From the NCBI GenBank assembly GCA_038501625.1, contig JAZAYU010000011.1, positions 10,548,849 through 10,612,848 on the forward strand: a stretch of DNA of 64,000 nucleotides, read 5' to 3'. The notes below the pieces were generated by a model that was given only the letters and a program-made list of their open reading frames with translations, did no database searches and was not told where the DNA came from. The stretch's first letter is position 1. Each line of letters starts with the position of its first letter. Shown here piece by piece: positions 12,117-26,700 of the stretch. Source of the DNA: Corbicula japonica. Taxonomy: Eukaryota; Mollusca; Bivalvia; Venerida; Cyrenidae. A program made the translations under genes and the position numbers.

Positions 12117-12522
12117 ATGATTCTAATGGGTGGAAACACACGGACGGCTTGCCTAACGGATACAGCCTTTAACAAGTTAAGGAGAGGCTGTGAGAAGCTT
12201 TCTATTCGTCTCTTTCATGTGCCCCTTAGGAAACACAAACAAACAAAATCTCATTTCTATGGCGGAGGTCAATTTGCAAATAGCCGGAAGTTTGACAATG
12301 AGCGACTGGTTGTGTCAGAGAGTGATATGTTTGACGGATATATTTTCGATAATATCGGAAACCATTCTAGATTTAATGCCATCCACTCCGACTGCTTTGA
12401 GAGGAAAATTTCGAAGTGTTATGCTGATGAAACCGGCCATTATAGTCAATCAAATGTCGTATTTAGGAACTCGAGCGCTTAAGAATATTGAATTTGTAAA
12501 CGGTTTGGGAAGACAGACTTAA
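12117..12522 (+). other. Unrecognised open stretch, two overlapping plus-strand frames
   Basis: Two frames stay open together: 12117-12482 (121 codons) and 12190-12522 (110 codons). The second includes MAEVNLQIAGSLTMSDWLCQ and ends LKNIEFVNGLGRQT. Neither shows a domain I recognise. The base composition is less AT-rich than around it, and a possible acceptor (ctttcag) lies at about 12097-12103. It could be a terminal exon of an unknown gene, a fossil of one, or chance. Confidence 0.2.
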
Positions 12523-14614
12523 GCAAATAAAGATACAAACGAAGCGATACTTAATGGTATTGAAAAACAGTAATCTTAACAAAAGAACTTATTGAAATTA
12601 TATTGGAGTTATGGTCAATGAATAGCTTCTTTTATCTTCTAATCATATCTGATCTATATTATCATAACGTTGCAACATGCAAAGGATGAATTTTATGTGT
12701 AGGTTTTAACACTGTGGAATAATGTAATCTCTATAAGAGTATCATAAATGACGATTGCTATTTGTTTGTTTAGTTATGTCGAAATGTATCTTACCTATGA
12801 TTCAGTCAACAAAACTTCAATAGGATTTGTGAAAATTAATGTGGGAATAAAACGGATTAGTGGTTAGTTACTGATAAATGATATAAAATGAAAGGGCAGC
12901 AACTCGTTCTGCCTTACGTTAACTAGAGAACTGGATAGAGTGGTCACCGTGGGAAAGCAAGTCTTATTAATATTCAGAAACGAATTTTGTAAAGATTTGT
13001 TTTTAGAATTGTAAAGTATTGTTTACCACACCATAATAATCCATTCCCGATTGAGTGGTTGCGCTCTGTTTATTTTGTGTTTGCTTTTATCAGTTGTTAT
13101 CAACACTAGAAGTGGAACAAATCGCATTGCATTAAACTTAAATTAATTTAATATAAGTCTAACGACCACTGTTTAAACCAGGTGACCCGTTATCGGGACA
13201 TTTTTATTATATCGGAACAGACAGTACAATCATCACAATTTTGTTATTGTTTTTTTTTATTATTACGAAATTAAGCTTTCCGGTGGGGTGAAGTGTTATT
13301 TTAACATTTTAACGTAAATAAATGTTTACTGACGTGCAGTGACGCGCGAAGCCTACATACATACATGGACTCGTTTGTTTTGGTTGTTTAGACGTTAGGT
13401 ATATATGTAGTATTAAGTGTGTCACTGTAAGTTATTTCTAACGTCTAGTGATCTGTTTCAATTTCAATCGATTCGCTTTGTAAAAGTTCGAGTTACCTAC
13501 AGTCATAAAGGTGTTCTGTGTTTGAATTATGTATATACACATACGTTCGGATAGTATAGTGATTTGCAGTGGAGTTATTTGAAGAGATAGTGAAAGTGTA
13601 CATGATTTATAAAAGTGGACAAGATTTGACACGGGTTGATCGATATAAACTTAGTGAAGGTATGGTGATCTGATCGGTGTGTTTCATGGTCTATGATAAT
13701 GATAATAAAGTATTGATTTATCTAATGAAGGAGTCCTTTACAGATAAGTGGACTAAATACAGTAACAGAAGCTTGTGAACATACCTTTGGATTTAGTGTG
13801 CATTTGTGTGTTTTCTAAAAGTATTTTTTTATCAATTCCTAACATGGATTTACTCGCACGTTAATTAATAGACGCATTTAATATTTTAGTAAAAGGAATT
13901 TTTTCAAAGTAAGCATGCAATTGCATTAAATTCCGGCGGTTTTAATTTATAATAGGATATATCGGTCAAATTGTGTGTTGTTTGCTTAAAAGTTAATTAT
14001 CTATTTTGATATTTACACGAGCGATATAATTTTCCTCAGTGCATATCTACTTAAAAAAATAATCCGATTAGTTATTAGTATTCTGCCGATTTGCCTGGTA
14101 GCATATTTTTTCGTGGAATGTTAAAGCAACATCTTTATGTATAGTGACGTTGACATGTATATAGCGCTAGTTCCGTTCCCAAGGTGTCAATATTTCATTT
14201 AGAAATAGTGTCAAAAGTTATTTACCGGAGCCGCTTTTAGCCCCACGTGCTCGCATTTCCTCTAAATGGAATTAGGTATCTGAAACTGAGTTATGACATG
14301 TGTCGAAAATATATAAGAAATTTTGCTCATTTCGCTTTGTGTCTATTTCAGCAAATAGCATAACTTCGGTGTCTTAGACAACTGTTAGATGTACGCTTTC
14401 GATATCAGCTGATACAAGGGTTGGATTATATTTGAATTTACAACAGCGTGAGTTTACTTGTTGATAAGACATTCATTATTCATTTCTCATTTCAAAACAC
14501 GCTGACCTATCCTGGTGACATTAAGAATGAAGAAATGAACACACGAACTAGGCGGATATAAAAAATACATATATGATTCTTGATCATACTTGAAAATCAA
14601 TTGTGAGTAGAATA
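12523..14614. promoter_or_regulatory. Upstream region of the plus-strand tetraspanin
   Basis: This must contain the 5' UTR and possibly the promoter, or a 5' non-coding exon, of the tetraspanin that starts at 14648. I see no convincing TATA box or initiator to place a start. A possible non-coding exon end (donor-like gtgagttt) occurs near 14449, but this is weak. Confidence 0.25.
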
Positions 14615-14647
14615 TGACGGATTGACAAAGCTTGTAAGGTGACTGTT

Positions 14648-14770
14648 ATGGCAGGACTAATGGAAGAAAAAGAGATAACAGAAAATAGCAAACGGAGGGC
14701 GCCAAAACCTCCACCCAAACCCAAAAAGAGTGCAAGCCGGAAGTTCAGTCGAGACAGCTCACTTCTCACT
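14648..14770 (+). CDS. Tetraspanin (+) coding exon 1, cytosolic tail
   Basis: Codes 41 residues, MAGLMEEKEITENSKRRAPK and onward through a PPPKPKK stretch to DSSLLT, then the donor GTAAGT (phase 0). An in-frame TGA 33 bases upstream fixes this ATG as the first possible start, and G at +4 is favourable. The lysine/proline segment could bind SH3 domains, which is inference only. The next exon lies 15.5 kb away, so the join rests on phase and on the matching PL start of exon 2 in the paralogue. Confidence 0.78.
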
Positions 14771-17700
14771 GTAAGTAAACTGCGAGTATAACTTCTTTTG
14801 GTAATATAATATGTAGACAGAAGTGTATATGGAATAAGAAAAAGATGAATACCTCTAATGTTACGATCAAAACTTTTTTCGCAATATAAGGCTTTTCTAC
14901 CAAATCGAGCCGTTTTGCGCAATACTTTGTACTAGAAATTGTTCTGTCATTAATGCAAGTATTCAATCATCCGAACCTATTGGTTGACAGGTTTTATTTC
15001 ATGGCAATTAGGCATACCACTTCATAAAATATGTCATATCAATCGCTATCAACAATTCAGTTGAAACAATGCATGTTTGTGAGCTGGAGTAAACTTTGTT
15101 GTTATTGCTGTTGTTGCTGGTGCTGCTACTGCTCAGCTGTTGTCCATTGCCAACATTTGCAATCTTCTCACTGTATTGCTGATAAATCCACAACAACCGC
15201 ATTGGTTTTTCGTAAAAAATAATTTAGAAAATGAAAACAATTTTATCGTTCTGTAATGACGTAACAATTACCGGTCTGTATATATGCATCGGCATATAAG
15301 CGTGTATACGCATGTGTCACATAATATTCACATATCGTACATGATGAAAATCGCCCTGAGCACATAATTAGCAACCAGCTGGTAAATAATTCATACTTTA
15401 TGAGTCGTGGGATGTTTATAATCAGATTATTTGTTTGGTTTATAATGTGTATCCCTTTAGCATATTTACAGATTAATTTATGCAAGGACAATAGCAAATT
15501 TGTATAAACTCACAGATGTCAATATTAATTCATGCATTGATAGAAAGTATTAGTAATTATACTGTAGTGTCACTCCAACTTAAAAGGCCAGGTTCACTGA
15601 ATTACAATGCATCTATTACTTCCCTATCGTATGTACCAGGCGCCTGATAGGCAAGCAGTTAGCAACCATTCTGTAACTATTTGTCGGCTCATCAAAGAGT
15701 GAAATTAGACGCCTTACTCGATAGCTATAGGCCATGGAGACCTGTATTAATTTTATAAATCAATGTATAATAAAAATCGGTTTCCGGCTTAGCGGTAAAG
15801 CAAAAAATCATATCCAGTCTGTTACACTGTGTGATTTTAAGATGGAGATGCAATTGTTTCGTTCTTTGCTGGGCACACCACTAATGTTACATTCTTGCAA
15901 ATTCCTACAGAAACATGAATTTAGCGTTAATACATATGTATTTTTCCACTGGGATCGATTAATTGTAATCAGAGATAAACAAATAAGAAATATACTTATC
16001 TATTGTTTGGGAATGGTAACATCTGGTATATTTCATTGAATCCGGTATTCATAGTTACTGTTATTAATATAATAAACCAGGTGGTGTCTGGACAATACTA
16101 CAAGCTGTAGTAAATGTTCATGACCAGTAACCCTTTACTCCATATATACACCTTTTATCACATCTGTGACCAGTTTAGATCCAGATCAAGCTGCACATCT
16201 GTGCCATCAGATCATGATCAACAATGTTCTGGTCCTGGTCAGAAATAATCTAATGAATCTAAACTGTTGCCCAGGTGATAAAAGCCATATCTATGGAGTA
16301 AAAGGTTAAGATTGCTTTTTTCACGAAAAGTTATTTTCACGATGCAGTCTGGGATTAACTACCTTTTGTGCATGCACATCCCAGATAACAATAAAAAGAT
16401 GGATTTCTTTATAACATCCAGAATGGGAGATTGCATTTGTTAATACGTACAAAACCAAGTACAAAAAGAATGAAGTACATAAAAATTTACACCACAAGAA
16501 AAACAAGGTAAAACGACAGTCATGTATGCGAATAAAAATGAACCCAGAAAGAAAAAAAAATCAAGACGCATCTTTAACAACAGAATTAAGCGTCTACTTT
16601 TAAATTATGTGTATTCCAGCTTTTCCAGATTTGTTTAAGGTGACTTGAAAGTTATAGTATTTATATCGTTATGACAACTCTAAATGTTCTCAGCTTGTCA
16701 ATATTTTAAATTATCTTAAATAAAATTAGAACAAGCCGCAAAAATCACTTTCATGTTTACAGTTGACCTTAACACCAGAATAATTTGATAGAGTAGCGTA
16801 GCATATGCAACTTTATGACTTTTCAAGGAATCCACGAACTCTTTTCAAGGAATCCACGAACCCTGTAATAAAAATTGCAATTGTTCTTGTCAGGTGTGTA
16901 CACACTAAAGATGCCCATTATTTCCTAACAACTAAAAGTATGGTATCTATCGTAATAGCAGTTGTTAATTCATGATCTAACGTGCTTAATAACTTCATTA
17001 ACTTCGATTGTTCCATGTTGTATTATTTAATAACCTAACATCATTTCAACAGATGGCCACAGAGATAGGGAAGATAAGTGTTAACTCGATGTCAATTTTG
17101 TTTTTCTATACGTTTCAAGTACCAATTCCAGAGTTTTGATACAAACGGCATTTTCTTTTTCTGAGTTGTTCTTTTTTGTGTGGCATTCTTTCACAAAAAA
17201 TTAGCATGCACTCATAAATAAGTATCCCCAGTAAACGACATATCTTTCGTAACATTGGTCTCACAATGAGTATTTATCTCAACTTCACAACGTCTTGCCC
17301 TTGAAATCGGAAGTAGATAAAGCGATACATTTGGATGCCGCTGCACTGTCCGTTTATTGTCGGTCATCCTGATGACCGACATATTATAATCGACCAAACT
17401 TGAGCTTTCTACCTGAACACCGGTTAACAGTGATGTAAAGCAAAGATCACGTTCCAGACAGAACGGATAATTTAGATAATTAGACTCTTACTTAGTCGTC
17501 ATTTATGGATAGACTCTTACTCAGTCGTTATCTATGAAAACCTAGAGACCTCTTATTGGCTGTTGAAGGTCATCACATTTGGAGACTGTACCTATTCTTA
17601 AATCCTCTCTCCAGCTTCTTATCAGCTAGGCTTATTACTCATGTACACGAATTTTGTCTAGTAAATGTACACTGTGTATGATAAACAAAAGATGTACAGC

Positions 17701-20700
17701 TTATAAATTTATTAAACCAAAGCAAATAAAATGTATAGGGTACACTGAACAGAGATTAGCTACATATTTTCCTGACCACAAATCTACGAACTTGTGCAGC
17801 GTTTTGTGAAACTCGGGGATCAGAGGTATCCCAGGGATTGTTTAACATGGTTTAGCTAGCTCGATATGGATACATCCGTCGGTACTTTCTTGATAATTTT
17901 GCTTAACTGTTATCTGGCATTTTGCCACTAATCAACTGGTTGCTAAAGTTTTATAAGGTTTTGAATAAAAAAATTATCTTTGGAACACCAGAACACACAG
18001 TTTTGCAGAAATCTTAAATCGGGTAATGAAACTGAAAATAATAGACAATACAAGTTTAAGCTTTACTTAGTTATAATTTGGTTTTGAATCAACAAAATAA
18101 TTTTTGGAACATGCGACCAGACATACTTTTGCAGAAGTATCGAATCGGGTCATGAAACTGTCAATAATAGACAATACAAAATGTTGCTTTCCAAAAAGCT
18201 AGTCGGCCATTAGCATAACCTTTTAACAAACAAAGACGGCGCTGAAGTGCATACTTTTTGCGAATTTGAAATCAATGCGTTAGGTTGTTATTCGAAGTCT
18301 TGAGACATACTAAGTGATTAACAACATTTTAACGATATTGTTCTAGATCAGAAAGAACAATTTTATCATACCTGTGAGTCCCTGACAGACTGTTCACGTT
18401 TTTTCTCTCCCACCCTATGACTGTGAAAAAACTTTGATTTTTAGCATATTCTGTAGCTTTTGATAAATATATTTACGGCTTGATAATCGTTGCTTTCTAA
18501 CACTTTCTGACACAAAAATATTGTTTGACAAACTTTTCCATTTTGGTTTACTTCCAAGTAAATTATTAACTTGTTCGCAAACGGGGTTAGATTTATCACC
18601 AGCTTAAATACATCTCATTCGAAAGAAAGGGGAAGTACCTGACAGTAAACTTACATTTTTGTATGGCGTCCAATTAAAGTGGCTTAAAATTCAAACCTTT
18701 CTGCTGTCTTGTTAAAAGGTTGTGCTTATGACCGACTAGCTTTTTGGAAAGCTAAAACTTGTTAAAAAGAATCATTATAATTATTTGTAATAGACTCGCC
18801 CGCGTACCTTGTTTTCATTTCCTGTCAAGTTCCGGCCGTTAGCGCCACCTCTCAGTTCACCTCCAAAAAAGAGCGGAGCTAGTGTCAACATGTCGTGATA
18901 TAGCATTGATACGGCCAGTATACTCTAACCCTGATTCATTCAAGTACATATTTTTGTATAATAAAATATTCAATATTCACTGCTGTGCGTGAACTTCCTT
19001 TCAATAAGCGTAATCAACACGTTAAGAAGCTTAAAAAGAGAATGGATTTGTAAAAATCAGAAAGAGAACTTTATTATCAAATGAATTCAATTGATCAGCT
19101 CTGGTAATTTGGCGGCTTCCCCTAATACAAACACAATCAAGATGCTGAATGTTTCCAGTGACATCAACAGATCCGCGTCTCTCCTTGATAAATAATGAAT
19201 GTGTCAACTATCAATGATTTGTTTTCGGTAATTGAAACTTCGGAAGAAATGATGTTAATATCTGATACTTGGCACATAGCGGAGGCGATTATTTTTCTCG
19301 TGCACATACCGTGCGTGCAGCAGGTTACTCTCCAGTAGGGAGTTTAAGCACTATTTATTAACACTCTTTATTTTGTGTTGGTGTCTCTATTGTATAAAAG
19401 TGTCTCTCGAGTCATCTTTTAGAAATAAGATTGATTTTAATTAGTGCGCGAGTTATCTTGAGAATAACCTTACACACGCGATAGTGCAATGATAATGGTG
19501 AGACCAGACAATTACATTGATGTCATTTCGCAGTTTAAACAAAACTGATAAAACCAAAACTAGCACATTAGAATATCTAGTTAAAAGGGTGTTAAATGCT
19601 TAATCTTTTGCTGCGACAAAATTCTAAGTTCATCGAAAACTTCATAAAATGCACCAGTCTAAAAATTTTCAAAAATTGCCTGTGAATTTCAAAACCCCTT
19701 ATGAAGACAAGCCATTGCTGTGTTGGCAAACTCGCCTGTATGCATATCTTTTCCGATGCATTGTATGTTTCTGACAAGGCATTTACCTCTGCTTAGGTAC
19801 CCAGCGGTGTTCTTGCACAAGTTTTTAGACTGGCGGCGTGCATGCCAGAAATCTAATAGTCATTCATGAAAATAGTTCCGCGACGCGCGGTTTTTAACTC
19901 CACGTATATCATTGCGCCCACAGGCGTATTCATTTAAACGGGTTCAAAGGTGAGAGCGAGATCAGGCTGATTTTTATCCAGACAAGCTAAACATTTTACG
20001 AATACCGAGCGACTGTTTGTACATTCTGGTGAAATTATGAAGCTTTAAGGACAGAAACACCATCATTCAAACAAAGAAAACACCGCTGCTGAATTGATAA
20101 GTTATGCATGAGGCGTTCAATTTTGTGAATGAAAAGTCGCGCGGCTCGCGTAGTGCCAATATTGAGGTCAATAATTCCATTGTATTGAGAAAATCGACAA
20201 ATTGAATTCGTTGAATAATCATAAGATTATTGACTTTTATCCCCGATTTTCATCTCAATTTGGTTAGCTGGTTTCCCGACCATTTATAAAAAAGAACAAT
20301 TACACGCGCCTTAAAAATAAATTTGCGCTTGCCTCAAAATAAAAATATCGGTATGATTTATAGTTTCTAGTTATGGTAGCAGATACTACACATGCAGTTA
20401 AAATGAACTGAGGAAAATCATTTTATTTGAAAGCTAAAAAGTACATTTTAGTTAAGAACATACGAATTATCATACATGTAAATCACCTGTTGACCAAGTT
20501 TAACGAATACACTCGTCGCTGTTAAGTAATGCGTGTGCGGTAACTGTACGACACATTTTCCTTAAAAACTAATTATTTCAGCTATTTACTGAACGAAGTT
20601 ATTTTCTAGCGACCATCTAATGAGAAAATTGTCTTTAACTATAATAAAAGATATACGTTTACTATATTTTTAATGGCCAGGCACACTGGTCAGCTTGACA

Positions 20701-23700
20701 CAGTTCGTCTTCTGTTTCCGGGGTATACGTACCTTTCGGTCTGCTGTTGCCGGAGATTTCTCAGAGGTGGTTCTCTAGGATAGCTACCAATTCACTTGAA
20801 AATGAGCACCATCTTATCAGTAACTCACTATCAGCTGTTACAGTATAAAGTACTGTGAACCAGACGTGTCCCACTTCAGCTTTTTAACAAAGTTTCCTTC
20901 AAAGCCGACAGTATTTCAACGCTTTCATTGCTATGATTATCAAAGCATTCAACCCGTTTCGGATGAACACCTTTACATCCATGCTTATAATTTATCCTCA
21001 TCTTGCTTGAACTTTGCTACAATGGAAGTATTTATTTAGATTGTTCATTTTTTGAATTGGAAATAGTTGGTCTGGGGCGTGGCTACAGCAAAATCCACGC
21101 ACAAACTATTGTTTTGTCTTGTGTGGTCGACGTGCACGAGTGTGCCGTCATTCGCTTTGTTATCGCTCTGTTCCAGCCATTCAAAATGCCGCGATATCGC
21201 AAATTTGAATTTTAAACAGATTTTTCACCCACATCATAATGTCCTCTCGTTTAGAGGCGGAAAGGGCTCGAACTGAGAACTTACAACAAGTACTACGCTT
21301 TTGTTCCGTCTTAAACTGTGGTATCTTTCGTGCAACCATTATCTGTTTGGGGTTCACACCTATACCGCTGTGATGCTTGCACCTCCATTCAATTAGCTCA
21401 TTTCTTTTCAGCACAATCAGATGTGGCCTAGGTCAGACGATTGTTGAAAAAAGCTGACATGCTGAATCAGCAATTGAAAATTATACATGCTGAATGATGA
21501 TGCTGTGCATCAAGTCGCCAGAAGAAAACGCAAATATCACTCTTAAATGCAACTAGGCTATGATGAATATGCTAGTTAGATACAGATAAATGCCTATAAA
21601 CTCAATTTTATTATAACCTTAATCTCTGATTTTAAGAATCAGTTTAAAAAAATGAAGATTAAAAAATGTTTTCAAAAAGGTACGTAACGAAAAAAACTTT
21701 ACAAGACAAAAAATGTTTCTTTCACAGGATTCGATCCGTGATCGCTTGATTGCTATTTCTTTTGTGTATGGTTATTTCTAGACACATATTGTACTTATGT
21801 TAACTTAGTATCAGAATGAAGATTAGTAATTGTTGATTCTTGTCACTCTGTATGCGTACAATATATTTTTTTTTAAAATATTTTGCTGTTCATTGTTAGC
21901 CAAAGGCATTTGGTTGCCGATTTGCTCATAAAAGTTTGTTGTTGTTGTTGTTTGTTGTTTGTTGTTGCTATCCCGCCGCTCTACCAAACCGCCTTTACTG
22001 ATTTTTTTTCGGAATAAGGTAAATAACTAAGGTTCTTTTATAACTAGCCCAAATGATCATTTAAATATTGATTATAAAGCAATTTTAGCAAATCCTTTAT
22101 GTATAAAATGATGTTTTAGGATATCTTTATTTCTGACAAGGCATTTCAGGTAACCATCGGCAATTGGCACCATATACGGCAAACGTGTACTTAGTTGAGC
22201 TCGATATCGCCGAGTCCTTGGTGCAAGGTGTCGTAATCTGCTGGTATACCGACAAAGTTTTTTAATTCGCTTTAGTTACATAACTATGTTTGTTTATCTG
22301 CTATCTACATGAGTTTTGCCAATGACAAAATGTTTATCGTTAGAGATAGGTAATTGTATTAGGCGATGAAAGATCAAATCTTGTAAATACAACTGGAAAA
22401 AAGAACATGCCTATTTTACAGATTTCTTAACAATCTAAGGAAGGGTAGAGTACAATCTCAAAAGAGATATATTCGTTTGTCATTTGAAAGAAAAAAAGAA
22501 CATTTAATAAATTGACTTTAACTACCATGTAGTGACTGCGAACAAAGAATTAATTATGTAGACATACCATCAGTTTGTGTATTCAAATGAGGGAAGTACA
22601 TTGCATTTTGAAGCTAAGGTGTAAAGTTGTTAACAAAACATATATTTTAAAGGGAATCAAAATTAACAATATTTGATTGAGGATTAAACTTTACCGTAAA
22701 TAATGTCGTATGCGGATTACAGAGAGGTATTTAATTTCTATATTTACATTGTTTATTTCATGTATCATTCAAAATTAACGACCGGTGTAAATTATATTAA
22801 GGTATGCATTTAAGCATATTTATCAACTACTATATCTCGCATCATGTTTCTCCACATGAATACTAGTATGTTATTTATCATTATTTTGGTATAATCGTCA
22901 GACATCTGGGTTGAAGGCTATAAAGCTGAGATTGGAAACCAGTCTCAAATCTCAAGCATCTGATTGGCTGAAATGGCGACCAGTCGCCATTTCAGCCAAT
23001 CAGATGCTTGAGATTTGAGACTGGTTTCCATGCTCAGTTTTATAACCTTGGGGCCTGTTTGCTCAGATCGACCACTTACTATGAAGATTAAAGCTTTACC
23101 TCTATCTCTCCAAATTAATTATAAGAAATAGCTAAGTTGTTAAGATCACCGTAATGTAGCTTGAAGTCACTGCGAGTCACAAGGTGACGCCATATCGACC
23201 ATATTTCCGACAGTTTAATGACATGCGTATAACGGCTTGCTGCATGAGCTCGAAATGTTATAGCATTCTGAAATCCAAGGCCCAAGATCACAAACCTGAG
23301 ATTGGAGTCTGTCTCAAATCTCAAGCATCTGAGATGAAGATTATAAATCCAAGATTTTAAACCAGTCTCAGATCTCAAGCATCCAATTGGCTGAAATGGA
23401 GGCAAGTCTCCATTTCAGCCATCCTTGAAATTTGAGAATGGTTTCCATTTTCAGTTTTATAATTTTTGGGCCTGATAAGCTGAAATGGAGACACAGCTTT
23501 TTTTGCAATTTCAGTCATTTATAGTGAAGAAAACGTTCCTGAAACTTCAGGGGGTTAAATTCTACGCGCGCATATTTTTGTCCCTAATTGGCTTTCCTCG
23601 ACTTCAACTGTCCTCGACACTAAATGGTATGGCCATATAAATTGTTAATGCAGCAACCAGCTCTTGTCATGTTTATAACGAAACACTTATGGCAATTCTT

Positions 23701-26700
23701 AAAGTGAGTAAAGCTAACTATATTTACTATGTAGTGATCGTCCCCAGAAGAGCTGTACACATTCGTCGGTTTGACATTTTTCGGATATTTATGTATCCCT
23801 TGTAAGATATGGAGATAACTTTATTGAGGTGCATTACAACTTTTGACATGCGTCTCTTAAGACAAAACGATCAGGCTTTCTAATAAAGAAATGCATTTGT
23901 TGAAATTGAAGACAATTTGATTTCCCCTTAAGCTATGTGTGAAGGAGTGAATTAAGATGCACGTTTATATCTTACAGTACGTAATGTATGCACGTACACT
24001 CTTCTAGCCAACCCACTACATGCAGTAAGGCTACTTAAAAGGCTTCTTCTTCTACCCATACTCCTATACCGAAAGCAGCGTTCCTACCGGTAATGGTATT
24101 GTTGTCCCCATAACCTTCGGATCAGTTTTAACCGCATGACTTTCATTGTCATATATTGGAGGTTCGGTAAAATAAAAGAAATATGCACCTTGTGTTTATG
24201 GCAATTGACCTTCATATCGACATGAATATCAGAATAAATTTAACATTTTCTAAATCAACATTGGCTTCGGGGCAAGGCAATGTTTAATGATACTTTATTA
24301 ATGTTGTTAGTGACCTTAACAGCGTTAACAGTTGTTTCTGGTAGTAAACTGAATTGCTTACGGCAAACGTTCATTTACATTATACATGTATACACTGATG
24401 AGGTATACTATTTAATGTAAGAAGCACATGGTTTAAGGCAGGTAGAGCGGACTTTCTGGCTGTGTCAGTTTCCAACTTTTCTAGCTTCATCGTGGGAACT
24501 TTTGTTCTTGTTGAAGGGACTGAAGATGTTTATTACTTGATGAAGAATTATTTTAACCAAATAAACAACTTATACGTAGCAAGAAGCTGTGTTAAACTGT
24601 GGAATCACCCACCCATACTGGTCACGTTTTCTCGATAAGACTGGCGAACCAAATGTGTATTGGTATTCCCCCTCCTCAGTGCGGATACCCAAAATATCGC
24701 TGAATCTTTAATATGGTATCCCCGTAATACAGAACCTAACAGCGAAATCGAAACAGTATTCCACCAACTTTAGCAGTATGCTCAATTGTGTTAAAGCAAG
24801 AGTTGCTTTAAAAAAACAAATTACAGCCTTTTGTTGATTACATAAAACACAAGTATGCTTTTCATTGTATTGTTAAAATTAAATAATACAGTTTACAAAC
24901 TGCAAATTGGAAACAACTACATGTAACTCCGGACAGGAAATCATAATACAAATAGAAGATCGTTCTTGCAATAGCCGACTGGGAATTCTGATATTGGTTG
25001 TTCTTGCAATAGCCGAGTGGCAATTCTGATATTGGTTGTTCTTTCAATAGCCGAGTGGCAATTCTGATATTGGTTGTTCTTGCACTAGCCGAGTGGCAAT
25101 TCTGATATTGGTTGTTCTTGCACTAGCCGAGTGGCAATTCTGATATTGGTTGTTCTTGCAATAGCCGAGTGGCAATTCTGACATTGGTTGTTCTTGCAAT
25201 AGCCGAGTGGCAGTTCTGCTATTGGTTGTTCTTGCAATAGCCGAGTGGTAATTCTGATATTGCCAAAAACTAAGAAATGGATAATATCTCAATTATTAAA
25301 ATGGTAAATAAAAACATGTAAGAAATTTTTTCATATGCTGCTTTGAAAATTTTGGTTTAGTTGATATAATTCAGTTTTTGTGATGTAGTTTCTATTTCAT
25401 CCGTTTCTTACATCCTAAATCAACGAATATCGACTATGTCTTGGCAAAAATATAGAAATAAACCCAAGACAGTGTTAAGATAATGTGCTATACAATAAAA
25501 CGATCGCTATAAAGAATTTAGAAGACGTAAAGAATCCATCAAAGTCCCTAGCCGAGACATATGATGCAAAACAATCAGTTAATGCTATAAGTTCTTTGAT
25601 AGCCTAATGTGTATGTTTCATGCAAGTCGACATTCTGGGAAAAACGGAAGCGGTAAGTTGGTGCGTGCATGGCGGCCATTACAAGATGGCTGACAAAGTG
25701 TATTTATTTGCTTGAAGGAGAATGGTTCCTCTGACAGGTGATTAACGAGCAGAATTGACTCGCTATGTAATCAACTATCATTTCCTTGTCGAAAAAGTAA
25801 CACAGTTAATAGCCATGTTCCTTCGTGATAAATTAACTTAGGCTAAAGGTTCAACTACACGCTTGTTACGATGGTTTGGTTTGGAGATGAAAACGTTTTC
25901 CCCAAATTTTGGAGTAATTAGCTATCGGTTTATGGAAATGATAGGAATCTTGGATATGCATTTTAATTAACCGACAGGCTGTAGAATTTTTTTTTTATTT
26001 TGACAGTGCATGAGGACCGTCTGAGCAAGGAGTTTGACATTCGTGTTAATAATAAAAAGAAACAATTGGCTTAGTCTTAAGCCTTTTATAAAGACTGTAT
26101 AACAAGTAAAAATATTTATTTTTATACAAATGTCTGTAAAAACTCCTGTGACTGACGATAGAGACCTATGTCCGTTTTAATGATATAATCGTGTTACTGA
26201 TTCGCTAACTTTGTTCAGGTACAAGGCGAAGTTTTCTGAGTGCCAATGAAAACGCAACACTTTATTTGTCTTGGCCCAAAAACATCTTATTCATTTTAAA
26301 ACACATCTATTTTTGCGAATTTATAAAACTTTTACACACAACAAAACTATTCCAAAAAGTAAAGTTTTGCGTTTTCATTGGCACTCAATATATTAATACT
26401 ATGCACGGCCACTTCTGATTGGTAGCTATTAAAATCATTTGTATTGAGTCGCAAGATTTTATTCTGTCAACGATCAAAGGTGGTCTTTTTCCTGGAGATT
26501 CGAATCCGCCTTAATCTGTATCACATACGTGAATGATTCAGCTGCTACTAGCAAAATGGGTGTTGGAGACATGTCTTGGCTGATATCATACAAGAAGTCT
26601 TAGATGGCTTTATGCAGATATAACTACTTTCTAAACACCACTTGTATACGAGTTACAGTTTAAGTATATGGAAATCATTGCATTTATGGTATCTGACATA

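Noticed and set aside
24862..25292. Minus-strand frames with repeated QEQPISELPLGY, and a CRISPR-like look
   Set aside because: A plain 38-bp minisatellite whose units have no unique spacers; it is not CRISPR and not a protein gene.
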